A stretch of DNA of 64,000 bases, taken from NCBI GenBank assembly GCA_938041335.1, contig CALIAF010000011.1, forward strand, positions 1 through 64,000. Direction: 5' to 3'. Of the stretch, positions 27,280 through 36,200 are shown piece after piece. Position 1 is the first letter of the stretch. Each line of letters begins with the position of its first letter. The notes beneath the pieces are model-generated. The model had not been told where the DNA came from. It worked only from the letters and a program-made list of their open reading frames with translations, and made no database searches. The stretch is from an uncultured Ulvibacter sp. (lineage in GTDB: Bacteria > Bacteroidota > Bacteroidia > Flavobacteriales > Flavobacteriaceae). The translations under genes and the position numbers were made by a program.

Positions 27280-27484
27280 CTCCCGATAGCTATCGGGATC
27301 GATTTCTAAAGGTGCTTTCCTTTTTCCCAGCCGTGCTTACCAAGATACTGGTCACCACTTTCAACGGCGCCATCTTTGTTGGTAAGGCAACGGAAAGTTT
27401 AATAAAATTAAAACGAAAAAAAGTTTTTAATTTTATAAAACAACCACCATTTCTTAATGGGTACTTGTTTTCATTTTTCTATTT
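27280..27484 (-). repeat. 205-base repeat unit A: palindrome, gene 3' tail and AT-rich spacer
   Basis: The unit starts with CCCGATAGCTATCGGG (27282-27297). It then holds a complete 3' tail of the AhpD-like gene on the minus strand (stop at 27306-27308, 22 codons up to 27374), then a 105-base spacer (27375-27479). The spacer contains a 12-base inverted repeat ATAAAATTAAAA (27402-27413 with 27425-27436). Unit B is shifted by exactly 205 bases. Confidence 0.9.
27306..27374 (-). pseudogene. Orphan 3' tail of AhpD-like gene (copy 1)
   Basis: In the minus sense it reads DGAVESGDQYLGKHGW then EKGKHL and TAG. It matches the last 22 residues of the intact gene ending at 27696 except for one Glu to Asp change. 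Upstream in frame there is no start codon and a stop within about eight codons. Relative to copy 2, six of seven base changes are synonymous. Confidence 0.9.
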
Positions 27485-27690
27485 CTCCCGATAGCTATCG
27501 GGATCGATTTCTAAAGGTGTTTTCCTTTTTCCCATCCGTGCTTGCCAAGATACTGGTCACCACTTTCTACAGCTCCTTCTTTGTTGGTAAGGCAACGGAA
27601 AGTTTAATAAAATTAAAACGAAAAAAAGTTTTTAATTTTATAAAACAACCACCATTTCTTAATGGGTACTTGTCTTCATTTTTCGAATTC
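27485..27690 (-). repeat. 205-base repeat unit B
   Basis: It has the same order as unit A: palindrome 27487-27502, gene tail 27511-27579, spacer 27580-27684 with the inverted repeat at 27607-27618 and 27630-27641. The spacer differs from that of unit A at about one base (T/C near the end). After it the intact AhpD-like gene begins, and the palindrome is missing at that third junction. Confidence 0.9.
27511..27579 (-). pseudogene. Orphan 3' tail of AhpD-like gene (copy 2)
   Basis: In the minus sense it encodes exactly the last 22 residues of the intact gene (EGAVESGDQYLGKHGW, EKGKHL, TAG). It differs from the intact gene at ten bases, all synonymous (for example CTT for TTG, CAG for CAA, GAC for GAT). 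It has no start codon. Confidence 0.9.
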
Positions 27691-27695
27691 GATTT

Positions 27696-28286
27696 CTACA
27701 AGTGCTTGCCTTTTTCCCAGCCGTGCTTCCCTAGGTATTGATCACCACTTTCTACAGCTCCTTCTTCAATAGAAGTTCCCATAGAGTCGTTCCATCTATT
27801 TAAGTAACCGAAAAGCGATATCACACCAAGCATTTCTACAATTTCTCCTTCGTCCCAGTGCTTGTACAAGCGTTCTTTTATTTCTGCATCTACCGCATTT
27901 GGCACCATAGAAGCTTGTAGTGAAAAATCTAGTGCAGCACGTTCCGCTTCGTTAAAAGCCGGATGTGTTCTGTACTCCCAGATATTATCTAATTGTTCTT
28001 GCTCAGCACCGTAGCGCTCAGCAGCTCTAATAGCATGGGCTTGGCAATAGCGACATCCTGTTGCATTACTACTTACCCAAGCAATCATTCTTTTTAAGGC
28101 AGAAGTCACACGACCTTCGTTTGCCATCACCGCTTTATTAAGATTAATAAAAGCTCTACTTATGGCTGGTCTGCGTTGCATGGTTAACACGCTATTAGGA
28201 CAAAAGCCTAGGGTCTCATTAAAGAAATCTGCGAGTTCTTTCGTTGTTTCGTCGTGATCTTGATTTAGTGGGGTAACAAGTGGCAT
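27696..28286 (-). CDS. AhpD-like/carboxymuconolactone decarboxylase-family peroxidase-related protein
   Basis: The 196-residue protein belongs to the AhpD/CMD superfamily. The redox CxxC is CRYC at 78-81 with the following QAH (ATGCRYCQAHAIRAAERYG), as in uncharacterised peroxidase-related proteins. Helical throughout, cytoplasmic, and likely to reduce peroxides through a Cys pair. It is divergent from the S8 protease gene; a TAnnTTTG box lies 18 bases upstream. Its 3' end is odd: two further copies of the final 22 codons follow it in the same orientation, within 205-base repeat units. Confidence 0.87.
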   Translation of the reverse strand: MPLVTPLNQDHDETTKELADFFNETLGFCPNSVLTMQRRPAISRAFINLNKAVMANEGRVTSALKRMIAWVSSNATGCRYCQAHAIRAAERYGAEQEQLDNIWEYRTHPAFNEAERAALDFSLQASMVPNAVDAEIKERLYKHWDEGEIVEMLGVISLFGYLNRWNDSMGTSIEEGAVESGDQYLGKHGWEKGKHL

Positions 28287-28303
28287 ATTTTTTTATTTGT
28301 GTT

Positions 28304-28311
28304 CAAACATA
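28304..28311 (-). promoter_or_regulatory. Putative -7 box TATGTTTG for the AhpD-like gene
   Basis: On the minus strand the sequence reads TATGTTTG, 18-25 bases before the start. A TTG lies 16 bases upstream of it, slightly closer than usual. Confidence 0.45.
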
Positions 28312-28425
28312 CAAATTTTAATTACAATTTGTTTTTTGATGATTCTTCAACAAAAATCTTGTTTTTCAATTATAATTAATGATATATTTACATATAACAA
28401 ATCCTTAACTTTAAAAATTAACAAA

Positions 28426-29694
28426 ATGATTAAAAAATTAACAAAACTAACAAGTATTGCATTTGCAATTTGTTTTATCGCAGTTTCTTGCGACAAGGAA
28501 GATTCAAACGTAACTAATATAGATGCTGATTTTAAATTAGTAAATATGGAACAATTAACGGATGATCTAAAACGTGAAGAAGGTGCTTCTGTTACTATTC
28601 CTGGACAATATATTGTAGTGTACAACACTGAAGTAACTGGAGATTTAGGAGCAGGACGCATAAGTCATCAAATATCAAATGAGGCCGTTTTAGAATTGAC
28701 AAATGATATCTTAGGAACTTCAAAAAGAGCACAAAATGAAATAGTGCAAGTCTATAGTAAATCAATTAATGGGGTAACAATTCGATTAACAGATAAGCAG
28801 TTAGTTAATTTTGAAAATGATAATCGCGTGGCTTTTGTTGAACAAGATAGAATCGTACAATTTGCACCGCCTTGTGGCACTCCAAATGGCGGACCTTGCG
28901 ATCCAAATGGAGGCGGAGGAGATCCTTCAGAACAAGAAACTCCTTGGGGTATCACTAGAGTTAACGGCGTGAGTAACTATACAGGAAACAGCGTTGCTTG
29001 GGTTTTGGACTCTGGTATAGATTTAGATCATCCAGATCTTAATGTTGATGAAGTAAGAGGATTCACTGCCTTTACTTCTGGACAAGATGCTAATATGAAT
29101 GATCTTAATGGTCATGGTTCACACGTGGCGGGAACAATTGCAGCCAGAAATAACACAGAAGGAGTTATTGGTGTAGCGCCTGGAGCTACGGTAATCCCGG
29201 TAAAGGTTTTAGGCCGAAGAGGATCAGGTTCTTATTCAGGTGTAATTGCTGGTGTAGATCATGTTGGCGCAAACGGAGCTAATGGAGATGTTGCAAATAT
29301 GAGCTTAGGAGGCCCTGTTTCTGTAGCTCTTGAGACAGCTATTAGTAATGCCGCTGGAGGTGTTAAATTCTGTTTGGCTGCAGGTAATGAGTCACAAAAT
29401 GCAAATAATGTTTCTCCCGCACGTTTAAATGGAAATGGAATCTATACTATCTCTGCGATGAGTCAAGGGGATAATTGGGCAAGCTTTTCAAATTTTGCTA
29501 ATCCACCTATTGATTATTGTGCGCCAGGAGTAGCGGTTAAGTCTACCTGGAAAAACGGAGGGTATAACACCATAAGCGGAACATCTATGGCTTCACCGCA
29601 TGCCGCTGGGGTATTCCTTTTAGGTGCTGTAAGTACTGATGGAACGGTAAATGGAGATCCAGATGGAAATGCAGATGCCATTATTGTTCATTAA
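28426..29694 (+). CDS. S8 subtilisin-family protease, proteinase K-like lipoprotein
   Basis: The 422-residue protease starts at the ATG at 28426, which opens a lipoprotein signal (AVSCDKED, Cys22); the frame upstream is not used. Residues about 60-148 form an I9-type inhibitor propeptide (GQYIVVYN ... VAFVEQDRIV). The catalytic domain begins with WGITRVNG. The triad is Asp195 (LDSGIDLDHPDL), His230 (NGHGSHVAGT) and Ser387 (SGTSMASPHAAG), with oxyanion Asn about 321. It has no T9SS tail, unlike the larger S8 protease at 33276, so it should stay anchored by lipid. A strong terminator follows. A weak TATATTTA box is at 28383. Confidence 0.93.
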   Translation: MIKKLTKLTSIAFAICFIAVSCDKEDSNVTNIDADFKLVNMEQLTDDLKREEGASVTIPGQYIVVYNTEVTGDLGAGRISHQISNEAVLELTNDILGTSKRAQNEIVQVYSKSINGVTIRLTDKQLVNFENDNRVAFVEQDRIVQFAPPCGTPNGGPCDPNGGGGDPSEQETPWGITRVNGVSNYTGNSVAWVLDSGIDLDHPDLNVDEVRGFTAFTSGQDANMNDLNGHGSHVAGTIAARNNTEGVIGVAPGATVIPVKVLGRRGSGSYSGVIAGVDHVGANGANGDVANMSLGGPVSVALETAISNAAGGVKFCLAAGNESQNANNVSPARLNGNGIYTISAMSQGDNWASFSNFANPPIDYCAPGVAVKSTWKNGGYNTISGTSMASPHAAGVFLLGAVSTDGTVNGDPDGNADAIIVH

Positions 29695-29714
29695 AAAGAA
29701 TCTACATTGTAGTT

Positions 29715-29749
29715 AAAAAGAGTCTCATTTAATGAGACTCTTTTTTTTT
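29715..29749 (+). terminator. Terminator after S8 protease gene
   Basis: A perfect stem of about 15 bases AAAAAGAGTCTCATT/AATGAGACTCTTTTT with a minimal loop, followed by Ts. Confidence 0.9.
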
Positions 29750-29811
29750 AACCTAGTTAGGTTATTCACGTTAACTTGTAAGTTGAAGAAAGTATAAATT
29801 AATATTTGGAG

Positions 29812-31293
29812 TTAATCTTTAACTAGCCGAAGAAAAGAATTTTTATGTTTCAACAAATATATACCGCTTTCATATTGCGATAAATCTAGTTGATTAACTT
29901 GATTCTGAAATACTCCTTCAAGAATAATTCTTCCGCGTAAATCATAAACACAGAAAGATAAATTGTTGGACGGAATCGAAGTAATATCAATATTGAAAAT
30001 TCCGTTTGACGGGTTAGGAATTACTGAAAAGGTATTGTGAGTTTCTTCTATAATACCCAAAGGGCTGTTATTATAATTGGTCAATAAAATATTAATGGGC
30101 TCTTCATACCAAATTTTGTCGCCAGCAACCATTATTGTGCCGTTAGAGTGTAACAGAGAATCTAATCCTCCATACTCTCCGGTAATGGTCTGAAAATTGA
30201 AACTTGTATCCAAATATCCATCACTTGTAAACCTTAGCATATTTAATGTTAACCCACCCTCAAAGCCAAAATTACCTACAGCAATAAATAAAATCTTTTG
30301 ATTGGGTTGAATAATGAGATTACCACTATAATTTACCGAATAACTCTCGATAGATCTTTGTCCCACGCCATTAAACGTAGTGTCCAATTCTCCATTTATT
30401 AATAATTTATAAAGTTTGGAATTAGAAGAAAAATCATCATTAGTTGTATTTGGGTCATTTGGGAAGGAGCAAGAAACAATAATTTCATCTGAGTTATTTA
30501 TTTTTGCTACGCAACGCGTGCTAGCTCCAGATGATGGTAAAATGACAACTCCATTTTTTCCAAAAGTAGTATCTAAAGTACCGTCTGGAGAGAATCTTAA
30601 TGCGATATTTTGGCTACCTATTGTTCCACAAGTTACAATTACAAACCCCTCTGTGTTCGTATCAATCGAAGTAACAGCACTTAAAGGGTTAATTTGAGTA
30701 TAATTAGTATTGCCATTACCAAAGGAAACATCAAGATCACCATTCTCAAAAAATTTTCTAACAAACAATTGAGGTGTTGGAGAAGAGTCAACTCTTGAGG
30801 CAACCATAAAGCTGCCATCATCTAGTTCTGCTACTTTACCAATAATGCTACTTTCTGGAATAGGAACTAAAATGCCATCTGCGCCAAAAGTTGCATCTAC
30901 TTCTGAATTAGAATTAATTCTCTTTAATTGAAACTGATAATTACTAAAAGCGCTCAATACAATTTTATCATCAGGTTGCACGAACAAAAGGTTCCTTGCA
31001 TCGTTAAATTCTTCAGAAAGTGCTAAAACTCCATTATCCCCATAGGAAGTTACTAAGTTTCCTGCCTCCGTATATTGTAATAAGTACTTGACGTTGCTAT
31101 TGTTACTATAAAAAGTGCCTATGACCAGTAAATTACCATTGTTTAATTCTAAGAGACTTTGTACTGTTTCATATTCAGAAATATCTAACTCCACAAGACC
31201 AGAATTGCCAAAAGCAGAATTTGCACTACCATCCTGAGCATTCAGATGAAGGAACGAACATAAGGTACAATAGAAGATTAATTTTTTAATCAT
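29812..31293 (-). CDS. Secreted delta-60 repeat protein with T9SS tail
   Basis: The 493-residue protein has a signal peptide (about 1-19, MIKKLIFYCTLCSFLHLNA). About six to seven delta-60 repeats follow, recognisable by L(D)TTFG-type cores (SANSAFGNSGLVEL, LDTTFGKNGVVIL, LDVSFGNGN, LDTTFNGVG, LDTSFN). They probably form a beta-propeller. The C-terminal T9SS type A tail is IPNPSNGIFNIDI ... GIYLLKHKNSFLRLVKD. It is secreted to the cell surface; the ligand is unknown. The gene stands alone and is divergent from recJ. Confidence 0.87.
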   Translation of the reverse strand: MIKKLIFYCTLCSFLHLNAQDGSANSAFGNSGLVELDISEYETVQSLLELNNGNLLVIGTFYSNNSNVKYLLQYTEAGNLVTSYGDNGVLALSEEFNDARNLLFVQPDDKIVLSAFSNYQFQLKRINSNSEVDATFGADGILVPIPESSIIGKVAELDDGSFMVASRVDSSPTPQLFVRKFFENGDLDVSFGNGNTNYTQINPLSAVTSIDTNTEGFVIVTCGTIGSQNIALRFSPDGTLDTTFGKNGVVILPSSGASTRCVAKINNSDEIIVSCSFPNDPNTTNDDFSSNSKLYKLLINGELDTTFNGVGQRSIESYSVNYSGNLIIQPNQKILFIAVGNFGFEGGLTLNMLRFTSDGYLDTSFNFQTITGEYGGLDSLLHSNGTIMVAGDKIWYEEPINILLTNYNNSPLGIIEETHNTFSVIPNPSNGIFNIDITSIPSNNLSFCVYDLRGRIILEGVFQNQVNQLDLSQYESGIYLLKHKNSFLRLVKD

Positions 31294-31350
31294 CTATAAA
31301 TTTACAATAAATACGTGTATTCCTTTTGAGAATTTGTAAATTTCAAAGCT

Positions 31351-33039
31351 ATGCGCTGGAACATCCTACCAAAATCAAACTCAGAAAACACAAATTATTT
31401 ATGTGAAAAATTAGGTGTTGATATTTCTATTGCAAATCTTTTGGTACAAAGAGGAATAACCTCTTTTGATGAAGCAAAAGATTTTTTTAGACCAACACTA
31501 GACGACCTGCACGATCCTTTTTTAATGCAAGACATGCAGACCGCAGTAGAGCGTATTGAAAAGGCAATTTCCAGCGGCGAAAACATTCTGGTGTTTGGAG
31601 ATTATGATGTGGATGGCACCACAAGTGTCGCTTTGTTGAGTAGTTATCTAAAAACATATTACCCTAATGTCGCAACGTACATACCCGATAGATATGATGA
31701 GGGGTATGGCGTTTCTTATAAAGGGATAGACTTTGCAGAAGACAACGAATTTTCATTAATAATAGCTTTAGATTGCGGTGTAAAGGCGATAGAAAAAGTA
31801 AGCTACGCATTAGAAAAGAATATTGATTTCATTATTTGTGATCACCACCGTCCTGGACCAGAATTGCCCAAAGCAGTTGCTGTACTTGATCCCAAAAGAG
31901 AAGACTGTGAGTATCCTTTTAAGGAGCTTTGTGGCTGTGGTGTTGGTTTTAAACTGATCCAGGCATTAGGGTCAAGACGTGGCCAAACCATTGACGACTT
32001 ACTGTTATACCTGGATCTTGTGGCCACTGCGATCGGGGCAGATATTGTTCCTGTAACTGGAGAGAATAGAATTCTTGCACATTTCGGCTTAAAAGTGATA
32101 AATAGTAATCCACGTACAGGATATAAAGCCATTTTAAAACAGGTAAAAAAAGAAGTGCTTACCATTACAGATGTTGTTTTTATCATTGGTCCTAGAATTA
32201 ATGCTGCCGGAAGAATGAAACATGGAAATCATGCCGTTACTCTTTTAGTGGAGACTGATATAAACAAAGCAGCAGTCTGGGCCGCAGAGATAGAACAGTT
32301 TAATCTTGATAGAAGAGAGGCAGATAAACGTATTACCTTAGAGGCATTAGCCCAAATAAAAGATAATAAGGAAGAAGACAGAATGACCACTGTCGTGTAT
32401 CAAGAAGACTGGCACAAAGGGGTCATTGGTATTGTTGCCTCAAGACTTATCGAAACGTATTATAGACCCACACTTGTTTTCACCAAAAGCGGAGACAAGT
32501 TAGCGGCTTCTGCAAGATCTGTTTCTGGTTTTGATGTGTATAACGCTTTGCAAGAATGTAGTGAATATATTGAACAGTTTGGTGGGCATAAGTATGCGGC
32601 AGGTTTGACCTTAGATGAGAAAAATTTTGAAAATTTTAAAAGTAAGTTCGAGCAAGTAGTTTCAGAAAGCATAGATCCAAAACTATTACAACCGGAGTTA
32701 GCCATTACTATGGAAATTGAACTCCCAGATATTACACCGAAATTTTATAGAATTTTAAAACAGTTCGCTCCATTTGGTCCGGGCAACCCAACGCCCGTTT
32801 TTATGACCAGAAACCTTACCGAAACGGGCTACGGAAAATGCGTAGGTGACGATAAATCACATCTTCGAATTACAGTGAAACAGGGGATGTCTCAGTATGT
32901 TTGTATTGGTTTTGGGATGGGCGATAAAAAGAGCATCGCTTGCTCTGGAAAACCATTTAAAGCAGCCTATGTGATTGATGAAAATGAATGGCAAGGGAAT
33001 GTAAGTTTGCAGCTAAGGCTTAAGGATATTAAAGCCTAA
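31351..33039 (+). CDS. recJ: Single-stranded-DNA-specific exonuclease RecJ
   Basis: RecJ degrades single-stranded DNA 5' to 3' in recombination and mismatch repair. The 562-residue protein has the DHH-family motifs VFGDYDVDGTTSVALL near residue 80, LDCG, and CDHHRPG near 164. The DHHA1 domain contains WHKGVIGIVASRL and FGGHKYAAGLTL, with a C-terminal OB region. Length is normal. It follows the divergent delta-60 gene by 57 bases. No downstream partner. Confidence 0.96.
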   Translation: MRWNILPKSNSENTNYLCEKLGVDISIANLLVQRGITSFDEAKDFFRPTLDDLHDPFLMQDMQTAVERIEKAISSGENILVFGDYDVDGTTSVALLSSYLKTYYPNVATYIPDRYDEGYGVSYKGIDFAEDNEFSLIIALDCGVKAIEKVSYALEKNIDFIICDHHRPGPELPKAVAVLDPKREDCEYPFKELCGCGVGFKLIQALGSRRGQTIDDLLLYLDLVATAIGADIVPVTGENRILAHFGLKVINSNPRTGYKAILKQVKKEVLTITDVVFIIGPRINAAGRMKHGNHAVTLLVETDINKAAVWAAEIEQFNLDRREADKRITLEALAQIKDNKEEDRMTTVVYQEDWHKGVIGIVASRLIETYYRPTLVFTKSGDKLAASARSVSGFDVYNALQECSEYIEQFGGHKYAAGLTLDEKNFENFKSKFEQVVSESIDPKLLQPELAITMEIELPDITPKFYRILKQFAPFGPGNPTPVFMTRNLTETGYGKCVGDDKSHLRITVKQGMSQYVCIGFGMGDKKSIACSGKPFKAAYVIDENEWQGNVSLQLRLKDIKA

Positions 33040-33202
33040 AACACGAAACACTTAACGTTTTGTAAGGAACAATTACAGGCTTGTATTTTTTGAGTCTTAA
33101 AGAGGCTAGGAGTCTAACGAACACGATAGTAAGAAGACACGAATAAACAGTATTAAATCTCACAATTATATCATTTAACGATTTTGATTTTAATATTATC
33201 CT

Positions 33203-33230
33203 TGATTAGCTGTTAGATACAGTATCTTTA
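33203..33230 (+). promoter_or_regulatory. Promoter for large S8 protease gene, TTG...TATCTTTA
   Basis: TTG at 33203 and TATCTTTA at 33223-33230 have the same 20-base start-to-start distance as the rpmF promoter, with one mismatch in the -7 box. It leaves a 5' leader of about 40 bases. The rest of 33040-33202 shows no gene. Confidence 0.55.
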
Positions 33231-33275
33231 AACTCCTCTTTTTATCAAATACACCAAATAAATAAAATACGAACT

Positions 33276-36200
33276 ATGAAAAAAGCAGCTACACTTTTTG
33301 CGCTTCTATTTAGCATTTCCTTACTGAGTCAAACGAACTACAATATTCAATTTCAAGATGAAGTTGTGGTTGTTGAAGAAAACATGTCGTCATTTCAATG
33401 GAGTCAAATGCCCGAATCGTCAAAATTTGAAAACGGGTATTACGGCTGGGTTCAATTTTTTAGCACACCCACTCAAGCGATCCAAAATGAATTAAATACA
33501 AGAGGCCTAGAACTTATAGAATACCATCCAAATAAAGCATATGTATTTTATTTTCCGGAGACCACGTCTATTCAATATTTAAAAGATATTGGTGTAAGAG
33601 CAATTGTACCCATAAAGGGGCAATATAAACTATCATCTGCTTTGAAGATGCCACCTTATTCAGCATATGCATTAAATGGGGATAACATTCTTGTTACTTT
33701 AGAATTTCAGAAGCACACAAACGCAACGTTTGTTATAGAAGAGCTAGCAAGACAACAAATTACGGTACAGCAACAGTATAGAGACCATAATATTATTGAC
33801 CTTTCTATTCCTAACAACTGTTTAGAAGCGCTATCAAATTTGCCATTTGTAAAATGGATTGAGCTCATTGTAGCACCAGATATAAAAGATGATACTAGAG
33901 GTAGAAGCTTGCATAGAGCTAGCAACCTAGATACACAAACAACAGCTGGTAGAAACTATACTGGAGCCGGAATAGGTGTTATGGTGAGAGATGATGGGAT
34001 CGTGGGTCCGCATATTGATTTTCAAGGGCGAATAGACAATAGTGGCGCAACTGGTGTTGGACAAACCCATGGTGATGGTGTAGGAGGAATAATGGCAGGT
34101 GCTGGAAATCTAAACCCAATGATGCGCGGTATGGCCGCGGGCTCTGATGTATTTGTTGTGAATTATGCGGCAAATTTTCTAGATACTCAAACAACGTCAT
34201 TAATAAATGATGGCAGTGTACAGATCACAAACTCGTCTTACAGTAATGGTTGTAATGATGGATATACTACCATCACAAGTACTGTAGATGAACAAACAAA
34301 AGACATTCCTTCGCTACTGCACGTTTTTTCTGCAGGAAATTCAAACAATAATGATTGCGGTTATGGAGCTGGAAATCAATGGGGAAATATTACAGGGGGA
34401 CACAAACAAGGTAAAAATGTTATTGCTACTGCAAATGTATTTTTTGACGGTTCATTAGTGAACTCAAGTAGCAGAGGGCCCGCTCACGATGGCAGAATTA
34501 AACCAGATATTGCCGCAAACGGTGCTGCTCACAACTCTACAGCTGAGAATAACACCTATCAATCTTTTGGAGGAACTTCTGGAGCTGCTCCTGGAATTGC
34601 AGGTATTTCGGCACAATTATATGAAGCATATGGGGAGTTAAACGGTGGTGATTTACCGCAATCTGCTTTGATAAAAGCGGCACTACTTAACACTGCAAAT
34701 GATGCTGGAAATGTAGGACCCGATTATCGATTTGGTTGGGGAATCGTAAACGGACTTCGTGCCGCGAAAATAATAGAAGACGGTAGATACTTGAGTGATA
34801 ATATTACGCAAGGAGCTTCAAATAACCACACAATAAATGTTCCTGCAGGTACCGCACAAGTGCGATTTATGGTGTATTGGAGCGACATACAAGCCTCAGC
34901 AGGTGCAAATCCGGCTTTGGTAAATGACCTTGATCTGGTTGTTACAGACCCTGCAAGTAATACATTGCTTCCTTGGATTCTTGATCCAACACCTGACCCA
35001 GTTGCTCTTAATACTCCAGCAACATTTGGTGCAGATCATTTAAATAACGTAGAACAAGTACTTATTAATGCTCCAGCAGCTGGGGATTATACCTTAGACA
35101 TTTTAGGATTTAACGTGCCAGTAGGACCGCAAGAATACTTTGTAGTGTACGAGATTATTTCCGATAATTTAACGGTTACTTATCCAGACGGTGGTGAGCC
35201 ATTTATTGCAGGTGAAACAGAATCTATTCACTGGGATGCAATTAACACAACTGAAGATTTTGACCTAGAATATTCTACAGATGGAGGAGGAACTTGGACG
35301 ATGATTACTACAGTACCTTTTGATACCACTAATTTTGGTTGGGACGTACCCACTACAATAACAGGAGCGGCGCAAATAAGAGTTTCTACAACTTCTTACA
35401 GCGATACTAGTGATGCTAACTTTTCTATTGCAAATTTAGTTGAAGGTTTTGTCTTTTCTGAGGTATGTCCTTCCGAGGCAACATTTACCTGGGATGCAGT
35501 AGCCGATGCAGAATCGTATGATGTATATCTTTTAGGAACAAAATATATGGAAGTCGCAGGGACAACAACGACAACAACTATTACAGTGCCTACAGGTAAC
35601 CCTACAGAAGTAATATGGGCGGCAATTGTTGCTAAAAATGACACGGAAAATTGGACTTCAAGGAGAACTATTGCTATTTCAAATGAAGGATTGCTTAATT
35701 GTGTGCTTCCCAATGACGTGGGAGTATTAGAATTAGGGAATAGCTCAGGAGATTTTTCTGCAGTCTGTTCGGGAAATACCGAAGTGATTATTTCGGCCTT
35801 AATAAATAACCCAGGGATTAACCCACAGAGTAATTTTGATGTTTCGTATCAACTAAGCGGTCAAGCGGTGGTTACAGAAACATTTACTGGAACTATAAAT
35901 GCTGGGGAGGACACACTATTTACTTTTGTAACACCACTAACAATTGATACCAATGGATCTTATTCACTCACCATTACAACTGCCTTGGTAGGTGATGAGA
36001 ATATTTATAATGATATGTTTACATTCGATTTCTTTGCAACAATAGAAGCAACAGCACTTGAGTTTGAAGAAGATTTTGAAACTAATGTTGTACCACCAGA
36101 AGGGTGGTTAATTATAAATGATGATGATGATTTTACGTGGATAGGGGGGAGTGGAGTAGTAGGAAGTGATGGCAGCAGCACCTCTGTTGTAGGTATAGAT

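Noticed and set aside
27280-27690. CRISPR array
   Set aside because: There are only two units of 205 bases. The repeat length is far too large and no cas genes are near.
27312-27741. Plus-strand open frames of 60 and 94 codons over the repeat array
   Set aside because: They are antisense to the gene tails and to the AhpD-like gene end, and similar to each other only because of the repeat.
27306-27764. Diversity-generating retroelement template and variable repeats
   Set aside because: Differences between copies are spread over several base types and are nearly all synonymous. A DGR would change adenine positions and alter the protein. No reverse transcriptase gene is in the window.
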